Assembly (NCBI GenBank): GCA_005408345.1
Contig: SEMN01000316.1
Span: 372,001-436,000 of the forward strand
DNA from: Macquaria australasica
Taxonomy: Eukaryota > Chordata > Actinopteri > Centrarchiformes > Percichthyidae
Direction of reading: 5' to 3'
Length of the DNA: 64,000 bases
Of this stretch, positions 34,970 to 47,725 are shown in pieces. The notes below the pieces were generated by a model. It searched no databases and was not told the origin of the DNA. It saw nothing but the letters and a program-made list of their open reading frames with translations. A program made the translations under genes and the position numbers. Position 1 is the stretch's first letter; each line of letters opens with the position of its first letter.

Positions 34970-36068
34970 CTAGTTGGAGGGAAGTTTAAGACTAAAGTAA
35001 ATTTAGTGTATCCAAATTCTATTAATACAACTACTCAAATCTACAGCAGGCATAAGAGAGGAAAATGTAGATCTAAAGTAGATTTTTATCATGGTGACAT
35101 GGTGATTTTTAAAGAAATTGAGCAAATTACTATGGGTAAAGAAATTATGTAAATAATGCAAATGATCACAGGAAGAATTCTTAAAGCCTCTGAAAATTTG
35201 GTTTCAAATTGTAAGTATTTTTTTACAACATAAAATACTGACTAAATAAGCAACATTTAAATTTAAAGCTAAGGGACAAAAAACATCTACAGGTGTTATT
35301 TTTTGAGAGTTTGCTTCATCAAGTGGGTGTGGTTTGATCCGATTTGATTGACAGTGGCCTGGAAACATCAGCAATCTAACAATGAAACTAACTTGTCAGA
35401 TTCTGATTCAAATGTTGCTAAATTCTGATTGGTGTATGGACATATGGTGATATCTCCTTTTTCAAACCAAGTCCCACCCACTTCAATCCAGTGAGAAAAG
35501 CACAGTAAAAAGCATATATAAAGAAATCCCTCAAGTGAAATAATCAAAACTGTTCTAACTTTGGCAGAAAATCTTGTGTACATGTAGGACCTCATCACTC
35601 ATAGTAAGAAGCTAATTAATAAAAAAGGGTTTTCAGGGCCTTTAAACTGTGTTGAAATTTTAGCAATCACAGCAAACACTGCTAGAGTTTTTAAAGCAGC
35701 ATGCAACAAGTAATAGAGTTCTAAAAAGGTCAAATCATCAGTGCCCAAACTGACCTGTAACTGCTTCAAAGTAATTTTGTCCAACCACTTACCCTCATTC
35801 AAGCGCAGCCAACCACATAAAGAACATTTTTCAGCTTTTCTATACTGTACCAACCTTGTGCCAGGTTTTCGAAGGCCACATCATGAAACTGGTCAGGAGT
35901 TCAAGACACCTTGGAGTGAAAACACAACAAAAAAAAGAGGCACTGGCAGAGAGCACGGCTGGTAAGAGTAAGAAGCAAAAGTCATTAGCTCACAGGTACT
36001 CGGTCAATCACTGCTCATACTTTGTTTACATTTTTAATCTTTTCTGCTTGGCTGAACAGTGGGGTTTG

Positions 36069-36136
<68 letters not shown>

Positions 36137-38370
36137 TGGGTGCGGGTGGGTGAAAGGGTGAGAGGGAAAGATAGTGGGGCATGACCTTGAGAGTGCATAC
36201 AGAATGCTATTTCCTCCAGCTGATAAAGAAAAGGGAGTGCTGGAAGTCATTATTACCTGCCACACAAACACACACACACACACACACAAATCTTTCCCAA
36301 AGTATGGCAACAAATATGGATTAAATAACTGGTTTGAGAGTGTCCGGTTAATGTGTTTATTCACCTGTAATTTCTAATCTGCTCACACAGAGGGAGTACC
36401 ATACAAGGGAACGTTGTTTATCAGTCTATGGCAGTTTTACTGTAGCTTCCTCTAGGTGGCAGTATAATGCAACACATTTTGGAGTCAGACATACAGTACA
36501 CGCACCTATATTTCTCCAATGAAATAGTCAATGATTGCTTAATTATCAAATAATCAAATTAACATTGTTTGTCTTCCTGTAAAAAAAACAACAAATGTGT
36601 GTTATTTGGTTGAAAAGAAATTGAAATGGGGTCTGCATTTAAGGTCAAATTAGGTATCACTGTCAGCCACAAAGCAGCACCCTGAAGTCATTAGAGATTC
36701 ATTATCTTGCTCAAGGACACTTCAGCGTGGTATCTGTTTGCTGACAAGAATGCTTGAAACTGGATCCTGTGTTTGAAGGGGCGGCGTTTCTCCCCCTCAG
36801 AGGCACACTGCTGGAGTAGATGACTCCCACCACCTCTGATCATTCCCAGATCATTTATGTTTTGCTGTGCAGTGTCAGCGGGTGGTCGCTATGCTGACTT
36901 TCTGCTCTGTAAAGTGAAACAAGAGAAAAAATGGAACAGTGTGTGCAAAGAAACACAAACACGAAGAAACAGATACACACAGAAAAGTGGAACTGAAAAT
37001 GATCTTGTAACTGGTAAAATTCCACAGCTTCAAGGAGCAATGGAGAGATGACAAAGGGGGAAACATTAATAGCAAGACCCTAAGCTGAAGTGCAATATGT
37101 CTTGCAAAATTTGAAACTGTTCTATGCAAACAAAATTTCATGAAATAAACAAAGTTATCTACATTATTATGTTATCTACATTGCAAATGCAGGGCTCTCC
37201 ACATGCAAAACCTACGAGTTGGTGATAATTTGCATGTGCAAATATGGTTATGTGAGGTTTTGTATAATAAAATATTCAAAGGGTATCCAAACCTCCACAT
37301 TGTCATGACCTTGGATTCTTTCCTCTGTTTTTCTCAATCTCTTGTTACTTTTCAGCGTCTGCACATCTTGATAATATGACATCTCAGTAATCTGATGTTT
37401 CACAACTTAATGTTACTTTAGAAGATCAGGAATTTCTCTGTTGGCTCAGTGTGATGAAGGCCCATTACAACACAATGTGTGTTGAAATGAACTGACACCA
37501 GGGAACCAGAACATCTGATGCATTTCACAATAAAGGATATTGGTGCTGCATTAACCTAAGGCTTTATTATCCTTCCCACATTATGCATGAAATAAAATCA
37601 GCACTATAGCAAATAGCAGTAAGCTATAGCAGACAAATCTTTTGCAATGGCAAAAGTAGAAATGCTCTGGCATAATGCAAAGATATGCATTTGATGTAAC
37701 ATTATTGCATTTTAAAACTTAAAAGTATTCCAGCTTCAAAGTGTTATTCTGTACTATTTTCTAAAACGTTCTAATAAGGCATCCTTTGTAAAGGACCCTT
37801 AAGTGGTCAAATGGTCCAACCACTCAAACATTTTTTTCACAACCTGGCAACCCAAAAGTTGTTCTTATTAATGGCTTATAACTGATCTGTAAAGCATTAG
37901 TTAACCATCAATGAAACAATTAGTTACAACATATAAACTCTTTATAAAGGGTACCTTATCATGTTACAGATAATGCTTTAAAGCTGAAATACTTTTACCC
38001 AAAACATCAAAAAGGTTGTGGAGTACAGCTCCCCCTGGGTGCAAACAAGCTAAGGACAGCAAAGCAATGACTGAAATAACCAAAGGCCATCTGACATCAT
38101 CACAAGCTTGGCTGGATTAAACTTCATGGATCAGAGACGGACCAGAACAGTAACAGAAACCCCAAGGCAAGACTGGCTTATGCAAAAGAGAGGGTAGTGC
38201 CACTGGAGCCAGTGAACCATAAACCCCCTGCTAGGCTTGAACGTTACATAAACTCTGAAATGCAGATTCACACACATTGACAACATACACTGTTCCTACT
38301 TATTTATGCATAAGCAGGAAGGCACTCATGGGAAGTGCGTTCTGTTGCCTCACATGTTAAGTGTCTGTGT
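34970..38370. other. kcne2 upstream region, no further gene recognised
   Basis: Presumed to hold the kcne2 non-coding first exon and promoter, which I could not place. Contains a (TG)n run at 36075-36132, a short CA run near 36264-36286, and a possible dispersed repeat at about 36650-36850 (CTTGCTCAAGGACACTTCAG). Confidence 0.45.
36073..36132. repeat. (TG)n microsatellite
   Basis: Pure TG run grading into GGGTG units. Confidence 0.97.

Positions 38371-38412
<42 letters not shown>
38371..38412. repeat. (GT)n microsatellite
   Basis: Pure GT run directly abutting the Tc1-like terminal repeat. Confidence 0.95.
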
Positions 38413-38415
<3 letters not shown>

Positions 38416-38548
38416 CACCGATCAGCCATAACATTATGACCACTGACAGGTGAAGTGAAGGAACATTGATTCAATGGTTTCAATGGCACCTGTCATACTA
38501 TATATACTGTACATATACTATATACATATACTGTATATATATACTGTA

Positions 38549-38587
<39 letters not shown>

Positions 38588-38787
38588 CTGACAGGTGTCA
38601 TTGTAACAAGGTAATCAATGTTCCTTCACTTCACCTGTCAGTGGTCATAAAGTTGTGGCTGATCGTATGTGTGTGCATATGTGTGTGTGAGTGTATACAC
38701 ATATACAGTATATATATGTATGTGTGTATCTATATATACATATATAAGTATATATGTATATATGTATGTATGTATATGTATATACAG

Positions 38788-38876
<89 letters not shown>

Positions 38877-39009
38877 ACACAGTATAGTATATATATATGT
38901 GTCTGTGTATATATACACACACATATATATACAGTATATATATACATACTGTATATATATCTGACAGGTGCCAAATCAGTGGTCATAATGTTATGGCTGA
39001 TCAGTGTAT
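38413..39009. mobile_element. composite Tc1/mariner-like terminal-repeat palindrome
   Basis: Left arm at 38415-38471 (ACACCGATCAGCCATAACAT, then GACCACTGACAGGTGAAGTG). Inverted copy at 38590-38669 (GACAGGTGTCATTG, TTCACTTCACCTGTCAGTGG, TTGTGGCTGATC). A third, shorter inverted end lies at 38962-39008 (GACAGGTGCCAAATCAGTGG, TTATGGCTGATCAGTGTA). This end sequence is characteristic of a widespread Tc1-like family. The outer ends abut TA. There is no transposase. AT-rich microsatellites fill the spaces. Confidence 0.7.
38787..38868. repeat. (AT)n microsatellite inside the Tc1-like composite
   Basis: Long pure AT run flanked by TATG/TATAC-rich sequence from about 38695 to 38960. It yields meaningless Tyr-Ile reading frames. 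Confidence 0.95.
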
Positions 39010-42000
39010 GCTTGTGGGGAACCGGGGTTGTGTCATTCATAAAACGCAAACATAAGCCAGTGTTCTGTGAGTCACAGGAGTCAGCATGCATGATTATATA
39101 AATGAGTACAATCATGAGTTTGATGAGTTTCCAGTTGGCTGGTTTCCAGTAATTCACCTGATCAGAATCTAGATGTAATCGCTAATGCCTTTCAGGGAAT
39201 AACAAGCACTTTCTATACAAATGATTCATCTTTTTAATTCAGTAGCAACATGTAGTAACATGTTTGGGATGGGAGTCGTCCTCCATATCTCTCCCTTCTG
39301 ATTAGTTTGCCCTTGAGGGATGATGCAGCAGTACTTTTCCATATGCTTCTTGCTTCCGTTACCACTCCCTCTTCCTGGAGCAGGTGATCACACCTGTTAT
39401 ATCACTGAGCTGCTGTGATGGTAAATACACCTGAACTCTGGCCTAAAAAGTGATAAATATAGATTCAGGTCCAAGTTATGATGAATTATGGTAAGAGGTT
39501 AGGGGTAGATTTGACACCATGAGATACTGTGACAGTTACATGTTATAGCCACACTGTTTTTAATCATAACGCAGTCAAAGTTACATTATTATTGTATGGT
39601 GATGCAGCTGTAAGTGAAGATTCATTTGACATGTCTGCCCGGCATTGACAGACCTGGATGAATATGTTCAAAACAGAGATCGTGGAAGATTTAATCAATG
39701 CTCATTTTGATACTTAACTTTCTTTGATTCAGAGGCCACACCCAAACCAACTTAATGTTTTTACTACAACTTGTCTCTAAACAAAGAACTTCTTGGCAGT
39801 ACCCCTTGTTATTGATAGTTATGCTTAGCATAGCTATTATTTTCCCATGCTCCACCTCTGCAAATCCTTCAACTTGTGCTTGAGGCGCAAACCGTAGGCA
39901 TACAGCTAAGTGATGATAACTGAGTCACAAAGATGATTAATTGTTGTTTGATAGACATCTACTTACAAAGAGAGGACAAGAATATTTCATGATAAAGCCA
40001 GTCAATAGTTTGTCAAGACTGTTCCCCTTCACTCCTTTCCTTTCTTTCTTTGTACACATTCTGGATGTTTTCGCCGTTGATTTGTTCATCAATCAACCTG
40101 TTAAAGCTGTGTGTACAGTTTGAAACATTCAGACTTTGGCGGCTCCTGTGGCAGTTTTTTTTAAAAAGACAACATGCTAGACATTAATGCTGATTAACCC
40201 CTTTAACCAAAGAGTAAAGGTATGGTCACATTTGCCTTAGCTTCAACACATCAGTCAAATGATGGCTAACAGCTCAGTCAGCAAAGACACCACAAGTGAA
40301 CAGACGCTTTCTTTAAAAACAGAGGTGTTGACCACATCAATTTGGAGTGGTACAACCTAAAAATAATTGGACATCCCTTCTATATACAGAAGTCTATGAG
40401 CCATAGACGGGGCCTGACACTGGTGGTGGCTGTGGGGAAATGGTGTGGTGGAGGGGCAAAGCAGTTTAGACTGCAATAACAGAGAGATAAAACTGGTAAC
40501 ATATGTTAAAAGTGATGATTGGTTGAAAATTAGAATGATAGTTGTCTCCCTGTTTAATCACATTCATTTGTTTCAGTGCAGTCAGGGTTGTCTGTTAAGC
40601 CTGTACAATTACTTTTTATAGCTTGGGAGCTGTCCTGGCGTAGCATAGTTAACTAGTGATGTTGTCACTAACAACACTGCGGCAGATCTGTGTATGGTCA
40701 ATAAATGAACTGACTGAGTATCAGTGGTACGTATGAAAACAGCGCAGGTTACTTTTTAACATGACTAGCCATCTTATTTTCATAATTTCGTTTAATATGT
40801 TTTACATTAAGTTAGATTATACACACCTGCTACAGCAGCAGCGCTTAGGCTACTCAATGCACAGTTTGATAATCAGTTAAGTGATGGCAGTGTATATATG
40901 GCAAAACATCATGGCTCACTTTTAAAAGTCAAAAGCTAAGAGCTAGCATTTTCCTAACATTTTACCTAGCTATTGTATTAAAAACAACATTAGGCTACAT
41001 TGAAGTCTCTGAGACATCTAGAAAGTCGTAGCCTTTTTAAGCAAATATTTTCCTTAAATAACAGTGCCACTACCATGATAACACTACTATTTATCATTTG
41101 GGGAAATACCATGCTTCTATCATACATAATTATGACACTGCTTCTCACAGGAAAATGCAAAACATGGTAGATGGAGAATTAAGTTCAGGTCCTGTTCAGG
41201 GGTTACCCAAGAGAACAAGTAGGCTTGAAATATTCCACACTTTTAACCTGAGTCGTTGCTGTCTGCCTCTCTACTATCTTAAATATTTCCATACACCCTC
41301 ACTTTCTGGAAGCCGTGGCAGCGAATTCATAGTCCCATGCTATCAAGGGACCATGTGGCAAATGTGATAAGGATTGTTTTTTTTCTCTACATACATTATG
41401 ACTTACAAGAATGAGAACTGTTGATAAGGTTTGCTTCATTACATATCAACTAAGATGCTATTTTATCATATCAGCAAACCTTTAATCAGCAGTTTACACT
41501 TGACACTCTAGCAGCCGTGTTATTGATTTGTCACTAATCAAGAATGTTGTTGTCACAGTCAGTTTGACCCAGAAAGACAGGAAAAGGCCTCACCGGTATA
41601 TGCTTCATTGATTCTCACTCATTATGTCACCACCCTAGACATTATTCTTCCCCCTGTTATTACTAAGGGGGTAAATATTTCCTTTTGCCATTGAAGCCCT
41701 CTTCCATGGATTAATGCCAGAATACCAGGCATGCCGCCATACTTTAGTCAGGGCTCAGGGATATGACAGGAATGTATTGACTCTGTGTTTGCTTCACATT
41801 CCCTACATGGCTGCTTCCGTTGTCATCCCAATAAGAATGAATAACAAAGACATTTTTTGTTTCAAAATAGCTAAATGGCAAAATAAGTGCAAAAAGGCAT
41901 TCACTGTGATGGGAAAACAAACAAAATAGCAAACCGATTTTGCTACAACCTGCTAATAACAATAACAACTAGCTCAGTTCATATCAGAAATCAAATCCGT

Positions 42001-43060
42001 CACTTTCATTTCAGTTGTAGTATGGTCTTAATAACCACAATTCCATTCTTTAATTGCAATGATATTGTTGAGATAATTCATAATTAATAGGAATACACAA
42101 AACAGAACATTAAGTTTTATATAGCACTACTTACTCATACGTATATATGCATCAATATTCACTGATCGCTCTAATCTCTGATTTTCCTAGATGCAAAGTG
42201 CTGAGGTCCTGGAAACTTTGCGGACTTGAGGATACCCACTGCACTTCCTTTACAGGCCAGAAATTGGCAGCCATCTGCGTGGGAATGCAAAGCAATGCAG
42301 GTTTTTTCTGTCAAACAAAGACTTCACCAAGTGAGCTCACTGACAAACTCTTATAGCCTGGTTAGGTATGCTTGTCATAAAATCACCTTGAGTGGATGGA
42401 GGTAGGATCTTAAAAAAATGCAGCCTGTTAACATTTCGAGGAACATGGTTGCACATCACTGGTAAAGAAAACACTGGCAATGAATGACTTGTTTCAACAG
42501 AGCTGCGTCTTGTGTGAAAGACAACACAAATATTCCGCAAATGGCTTGTATTGACGGCATAGTAAACAGAATTAAAGTAACTGTGTTATCAACTGTCTTC
42601 ATATCAAATCTGTGCATCATATTGGCCCCCGGTACCTGACAGACCTGTTCAGGCACTAGCCCAATGTTTGCACCTAGTCAATAGCAAAGGATTCTGAGAG
42701 GTAGGATCCAAATTTCCTGGAAATCCCTGCACCCAAAAAAAGGATGCATTCATGAGCACGCAAAGGTGCCACTGTCTGGAAACATCTGGCCTACAAGAGA
42801 ACAAACTAGTCTACAGGCTTTCAAATGTAAGCCTAGCAGTTGACTGTGCTGACTGTTACTACTGTTTGATGTAATTCAATTTATTTATGGTTTTATTGTT
42901 TGTTTTAAATATGTACCCAGGACTCCCTGTGAAACAGAATTGATACTGAATGGATTATCCTGGTGGAAGGGATGGGAAATTTGCATCTGTCTATGAGAAA
43001 GAAGGGGTCATCAGGCCTGACGCCCACAATTCTCCGCCCCTGAACTGCCTAACTGCCACT
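39010..43060. other. gene-poor intergenic interval
   Basis: 4 kb of AT-rich sequence between kcne2 and slc5a3. No open frame looks conserved, and I see no defined transposon ends. Nothing further can be supported. Confidence 0.5.
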
Positions 43061-43082
43061 TATCCCTGTCGAACCCAGCTGT

Positions 43083-43275
43083 AAGATAAGATAAGATAAG
43101 CCTTTAATTGTCCCACAGCGGGGAAATTTTCAGCGTTACAGCAGCCAGCAAAAGTGTCATATATAGAAATACAATGATAAAATATAATAAAATACAATAA
43201 AAATAAATAGAAAAATAGTCCTGTACACAGTATAGACAGGAATAATAATAGAGTGACTGAGTGCATTTGTAAGTA
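43083..43275 (-). mobile_element. retroposon fragment with (AAGAT)n end
   Basis: AAGATAAGATAAGATAAGCC followed by TTTAATTGTCCCACAGCGGG and GAAATTTTCAGCGTTACAGC is a phrase I know as a common fish non-LTR element terminus with short tandem repeats at its end. Continues to about ATAGAGTGACTGAGTGCA. Confidence 0.55.
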
Positions 43276-43756
43276 ACTAGTGTAACTTGGATGGTTGGTA
43301 CTGCCTCTCTGTTGTCAGAAACATATGGAGTTAAAGGCATTCTGATGCATGTGCCTTCGTAAACCCAACTTGCCACATCCTCCCCAGCTCAACAAGATGC
43401 AATTTGCACACGCCAGGATGCAGCTGCTGGATCACAGAATTGTGCATTATTACTGTAACCTGTAAGCATGAAACAAAAAAGTGAAAGCACAAACATAAAG
43501 AAAACACAGTTCAAATCAAGAAATGCTACAAATACCAAAACATGCATAAAGTAAAAGAACAAAAGTGTTCCAAACACAGGATATATTAGAACATAAAATA
43601 CATAAATACATAAACAATAATAATAAAAGAACAACAAATACAGAATCACAAACAATGGAATTATGCAGCAAGAGTAACAAAAGAAACATGGTGGAAAGCA
43701 GCGATGGACCTATTTTTGACAGTGCTGTCCCCACTTAATTTGCAGGCAGTGAGAAG

Positions 43757-43901
43757 TTAAAGGAAAAAGTTTGACATATTTGCTTTCCTGCCAAGAGTTA
43801 GATGAAAAAATCGATACCACGAGAGCGGTATCGATCTTCTCATCAAACGCTCAGCAAAAGCGAAAAAGCGTGCTTCTCAAAATGTGGAACTATTCTTTAA
43901 A
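43757..43901. mobile_element. short derivative of the palindromic MITE
   Basis: Edges AGGAAAAAGTTTGACATATT and AAAATGTGGAACTATTCTTT are inverted. AGTTAGATGAAAAAATCGAT faces ATCGATCTTCTCATCAAACG around a GATACCACGAGAGCGGTATC palindrome. Third member of the 11703-12343 family. Confidence 0.75.
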
Positions 43902-44029
43902 GTCAAGAGCATAGACTCTAACATTCATAAATGTCCCAAGGGCAGAAACAGGTAAATAAACTACAGTAATGATGTTTATTTTATCCTAAAAGATAATTGC
44001 TGTTACTTCAAAACAACAATAGGCCTTTT

Positions 44030-44185
44030 TTAAGGGTCACTGAACCACGGTGCACAATGCCAGGACCCTGAGACCAAAGCAGCTAAATCTAATTTAGCCA
44101 TCATTAATCTTATTATTTTAAACCTGTGCTTTTGTTACTGTGACGTGTCAAAATGTCTTCCATGAAAAAGGCCTATTAGTGGAGT
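44030..44185. repeat. unnamed interspersed repeat, copy C
   Basis: Shares GGTGCACAATGCCAGGACCC, AAAGCAGCTAAATCTAATTT and GTGTCAAAATGTCTTCCATG with the copies at 14270 and 34155. Confidence 0.6.
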
Positions 44186-45380
44186 GTGGATTAATAGCTA
44201 ACTAGCTAAGATAACCAGAGACACTGTGTACTGTTAGCTAAGTAATGTTATGGCTAATAGTTATCTGTAACTTCTGAACTTTATGGGTGTTACTTTACTT
44301 AGCTGCCAGCATCACTGCTATTTCTCATAAGTTGCAAGTGTTGGTGTATAGTATATGTTTTCCTGAGGCAACCATAACTAAATAATTTTCATGTCCTGAG
44401 TTGAACCTCTCATGTCGTAAATCCCACCTGTTTTTGCCAGGATCGACAGACCTTAACCTTAACTACAGCCCCTAAGCCGTATCTTAACCATCCATCTATA
44501 CCTGAACCATTTGATTAGTAGAACCTGGGGGAAGCAGCAGACAGCATGTCAGGAAGCACTACCTTAGAGAATCAGCTCAGGGCATGAATGAAAATTTCTT
44601 TGTTTTACATCCCCTGCCAAAAGACTACCACCCTAAAAGATCCCAAACAGTAATAAGAAGAAGACATAACATACGGAGAAAGCTAGGTCACTGCAAACAC
44701 TGAAAATGGCATCTTATCTTCCACAGAGTTCACCTGACACAGATCTTTTGTTGTGCTAGAGTCAGTTGTATATTCTAAGATGTGTAACCTGGTCAGATCA
44801 TAATATTCAGATCGAATTTGCAAACCTGCATAAAAAATAACTATAAAATATATAATTACATTCATATAAAATGACTACATTTTTTATGCGTGTTACACAT
44901 AGCTATTGACAGATCGTAATGCATACAGCCTAATTAATCTCTTCTAATAATATCATCATTCCAACAGTGTGAAGTCATTTGAAGCATTTGTTTCAGACTA
45001 TTGTTTGTGTTTTCACTGTCCGAAATACACAATGAACAAAGCATGGCCTGGATGCCAGTACTTTTCCACAAGGACAATATCATTATTTTTCTCCTGGGAA
45101 AGAGGGAGGCTATGAGTCGGGTGGGGGTTGTTGGAGGAGTAGGCAAAGTGTGTAAGAGACATGGAATGATAAGAGACAAAGAGAGTTCAAAGTAGTTTGA
45201 ATTACAACTCAAAGCGTCAAACTCAAAGTGTGTGTTGTGTCTTACAGCAGTTATGTTTAATAACACCAACACAAGAGAGCTGAAGTATACAATTAGAGGG
45301 GAAACACAAGCACAGGTTATTGTGCACAGGTAGAGTATCCATTACATGAGAGCTATCCATCTTTACGACTTATATAAACA

Positions 45381-46245
45381 GTGGTGGAAGAAGTATTCAG
45401 ACCATTTAGTTAAGTAAAAGCAGCAGTACTTCACTATGAAATACGCCATTACAAGTCCTTTATTCAAAGTTTCACTTAAGTAAAAGCACAGAAGTATAAG
45501 CAACAAAATGCACCTAAAGTATCAAAAGTAAAAGTATTCATTATGGAGATGCATGATGTATTAACATCTAAGTGGTGTTTTCCTCTAGTGTCACCAGCAG
45601 GTCAAAGCTTTCACTTATCCTGTAAAATATTTCAACATATCCTAAATGGACTGGCACAAAATCTTATACACACATTCATGTTCCCCAGAGGATGAATCCG
45701 AATGTCTTTTGTGATCATCTGACTTTCCCTCTAGTGCCCCCAGCAGGTTCACATTTGTGGTTTTAAGTGTAATATCTCGACAACTATCGGATGGATTGCC
45801 GTGAAATTTGATATAGACGTTCATGTTCACCTCAGAAATAATTGTAATAATTTTGATGGTCCCCTGTCTTTGCCTCCAGCACCATCATCAGGTCAAAATT
45901 ATAATTTGTCCAATACTTTTGGTTTATGACCAAATACCTGAAAAACGAATGACATTTCCATCATCCTCAGTTGTAGTTCGTGTTTAGTGCTACTGAGCTA
46001 GCGGGCTGTAGACTACAGTTTAGTCTTTGATTTACCAACTAATTGGAGGTTAAAGGAAAAGTATGAAGCTATATTTTATTTTAATTATTAATTTTAATTA
46101 TTTAACCAACATTATAAAAGTATTTTAATGTTATGTTACTTTATACTTCTAATCAAGTCAAAAATGACTTGTCAGAAAACTTTTTGCTACATTTTGTCAG
46201 TTTTAGGGCTCCATACAAAAGTACAGTTGGTAACTTTCCACCACA
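45381..46245. mobile_element. hAT-like element with internal repeat block
   Basis: Left terminus AGTGGTGGAAGAAGTATTCA and right terminus GTTGGTAACTTTCCACCACA are inverted ends of the same family as 26573-26909. The interior at about 45575-45985 is a block with recurring CTAGTGYCMCCAGCAGGT, TGGATGGATTG-type and ACATTCATGTTC phrases, a known fish repeat whose units resemble each other. The block may be a long version of the element or a nested insertion. Confidence 0.6.
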
Positions 46246-47720
46246 GAAAATAAATGCACTGACTCCACAGTGGCAATAACATTTAACAGCCAGAGAAGGT
46301 ATTGTCCAATGAGCTCAGAAACAACATAGGGAGGCATTTAAACAATTAATGATTTATTTGACATACACTGCAGGGTGTGAAGGGGTGCAGCGTTCTTCAA
46401 GCAGAGGTGAAATAAGGTCATCATTATACAATGTTGAAACATTTTTAGTCATTCACGCTCATGGTTGAGTGAATGATGTACAAACATTAATCACATCTTC
46501 CTGCACAGGTCAACGTCACACTATCATGTGAGAAACGTGCTCTTTCTGAGATTAAGTGAAAATGGTTTTCAGGTGACACTAAAAGAAAGATTTCCATTTA
46601 GCGAATTACTAATAAAGTTACTTATTTACCTTCCTTAGTCAAGGTAAGTCATTTTCTCAATTTATTCCCAACTGCTACCCACACACTCCCCTTTGGAGTG
46701 TGCATGCTACATTTTAACTTGTTGCTATGGGGAGTCATACATCAGTGATATGAGTCACTGTCTAAAAAGGAATACATATCATGGCCTCTAATGCCGCCCT
46801 CTGACTAAAAGAGACTGAACAGTGTTGATTGTATCACTCACTCACTTAAAAATACAGTGTACATGACCTAACTATATGAACCATTAAGATATTGATTAGT
46901 TTTGCATTTTGCATGTTGGCCTCTGTGCTTCCTACAAGTAGCATTACATTTTAAAGAAGCGTATTTTCCCATGGTAACTTTTAATCCGCTCTTACTTAAT
47001 TATGGAAAGTTACAGAGGTGTGAGACTTGGTCAGCAGGATAAATAGATGTATGGAGCTAAACTGCTAAGAAGTGAAGATTTGTAAGCCACTGATCCTGGC
47101 TTTTTGATTGGTTGAAACTTGTGTAAAGAAGCCTGGAATCACCCAGGCTTTCTCTGGTTCTGAGCAGATTAATAAGGCCTTGTTGGAGTTTATGTAATCC
47201 TGGTCAACAATAACAGAAATATATAGGAAACACTGAATGGGAGGGTAATTTTGTTACTACCCAAGCACAGTATGAACTCCTTCATACCTCCTCAGAGTTT
47301 CTCTGTCAACACATGCAGGAACAAGTTGCAAAATATCACAACATAACCACATGAGATAAATTGCAATGTCCACAACTATTCTGGTCTGAATTAAACTCAT
47401 TTTGCAATTTCATTAAAACTGATGCTGACTTCTTATTACAACTTGGAATCAGCTGATAATCATATGATCAATACAGAATGTGTCTGGTGTTGCGGCATTC
47501 CTTAGTAGACCACAAGTCAACAAATCACCTGACTTCACAAGAAATTAAAACCACATTAAAATTACACTTTTATTTCATTATTTCAAATGGATGTTAGTGT
47601 TGAGCAAAACTGAATTTATGGTAGCCAGTGTGGCAAGAAAGTATATTCTCCAACTGTTTCTCTCATTTATTTCCTGTCACAACATAAAGAATGAGTACTT
47701 GTGTCTTTTTTGTCTCCACA
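46246..47720. other. intergenic, no feature recognised
   Basis: AT-rich, without conserved frames or defined repeats. It may include distal slc5a3 3' UTR. Confidence 0.45.
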
Positions 47721-47725
47721 GAAAC

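Noticed and set aside
38548..39157. Tyr-Ile-rich frames up to 170 residues on both strands
   Set aside because: They come from the AT/GT microsatellites inside the Tc1-like composite.
43060..43734. Hydrophobic - strand frames (about 70-90 residues) near 43.1-43.7 kb
   Set aside because: They come from A-rich retroposon-like sequence read on the complementary T-rich strand. No membrane-protein family is recognisable.
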